64,000 nt of DNA from Onchidella celtica. Lineage: Eukaryota > Mollusca > Gastropoda > Systellommatophora > Onchidiidae. Location of the stretch: NCBI GenBank assembly GCA_963931925.1, contig OZ007574.1, positions 31,380,764 through 31,444,763 of the forward strand, in the 5' to 3' direction. Below the pieces are notes generated by a model. The model ran no database searches. It saw nothing but the letters and a program-made list of their open reading frames with translations, and had not been told where the DNA came from. Of the stretch, positions 63,961 through 64,000 are shown piece after piece; position 1 is the first letter of the stretch; every line of letters starts with the position of its first letter. Made by a program: the position numbers and the translations under genes.

Positions 63961-64000
63961 CAGGTGGGCGAGAGGGAGAGGGTGAGTGGCAGATTGAGAA

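Overview
The window is eukaryotic nuclear DNA, most likely from a marine invertebrate; a mollusc or other lophotrochozoan fits the repeat types, but the species cannot be fixed from the sequence alone. There are no dense gene runs, rRNA or convincing functional tRNA genes. Instead there are spliced-looking exons, tRNA-derived SINEs, hAT-type miniature elements, mariner and LINE remnants, minisatellites, and about 27 unusually long poly-G/poly-C tracts.

The most interesting part is a compact minus-strand block at about 19.08-23.42 kb. It holds six intact, A+T-rich, intron-less open frames, five of them separated by only 4 to 29 bases. Three are recognisable: an FtsK/HerA-type packaging ATPase, a penton-like minor capsid protein and an adenain-type cysteine protease. 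These are the morphogenesis genes of Polinton/Maverick and adintovirus elements (integrated DNA viruses of animals). Two further frames share an N-terminal or internal motif with each other, and a sixth lies upstream behind a repeat-rich 0.9 kb spacer with palindromes and TATA-like boxes. No DNA polymerase B, integrase or double-jelly-roll major capsid frame is visible, so this is either a fragment or a reduced, helper-dependent form.

Layout: 0-15 kb has a mariner relic, a probable host exon with a type II membrane anchor (769-904, minus), several miniature inverted-repeat elements, a SINE, a CT-rich repeat array (10.3-11.2 kb) and a 33-bp minisatellite (12.2-13.3 kb). 15.3-19 kb is repeat-poor, with a promoter-like motif and three exon candidates. 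19-23.5 kb is the viral block. 24-35 kb is repeat-rich: SINEs interrupted by other elements, a hAT element with a perfect 8-bp target duplication, a 145-bp satellite and a LINE tail. 35-50 kb is mostly anonymous sequence with paired dispersed repeats. 50-64 kb holds nested hAT-type elements, a putative signal-peptide exon, a family of hairpin-headed repeats, two minisatellites, a second LINE tail and long (CT)/(GA) tracts.

Host genes are represented only by candidate exons; none can be assembled into a whole gene here. Coordinates of repeats are by eye and good to roughly 5-20 bases unless termini are stated.
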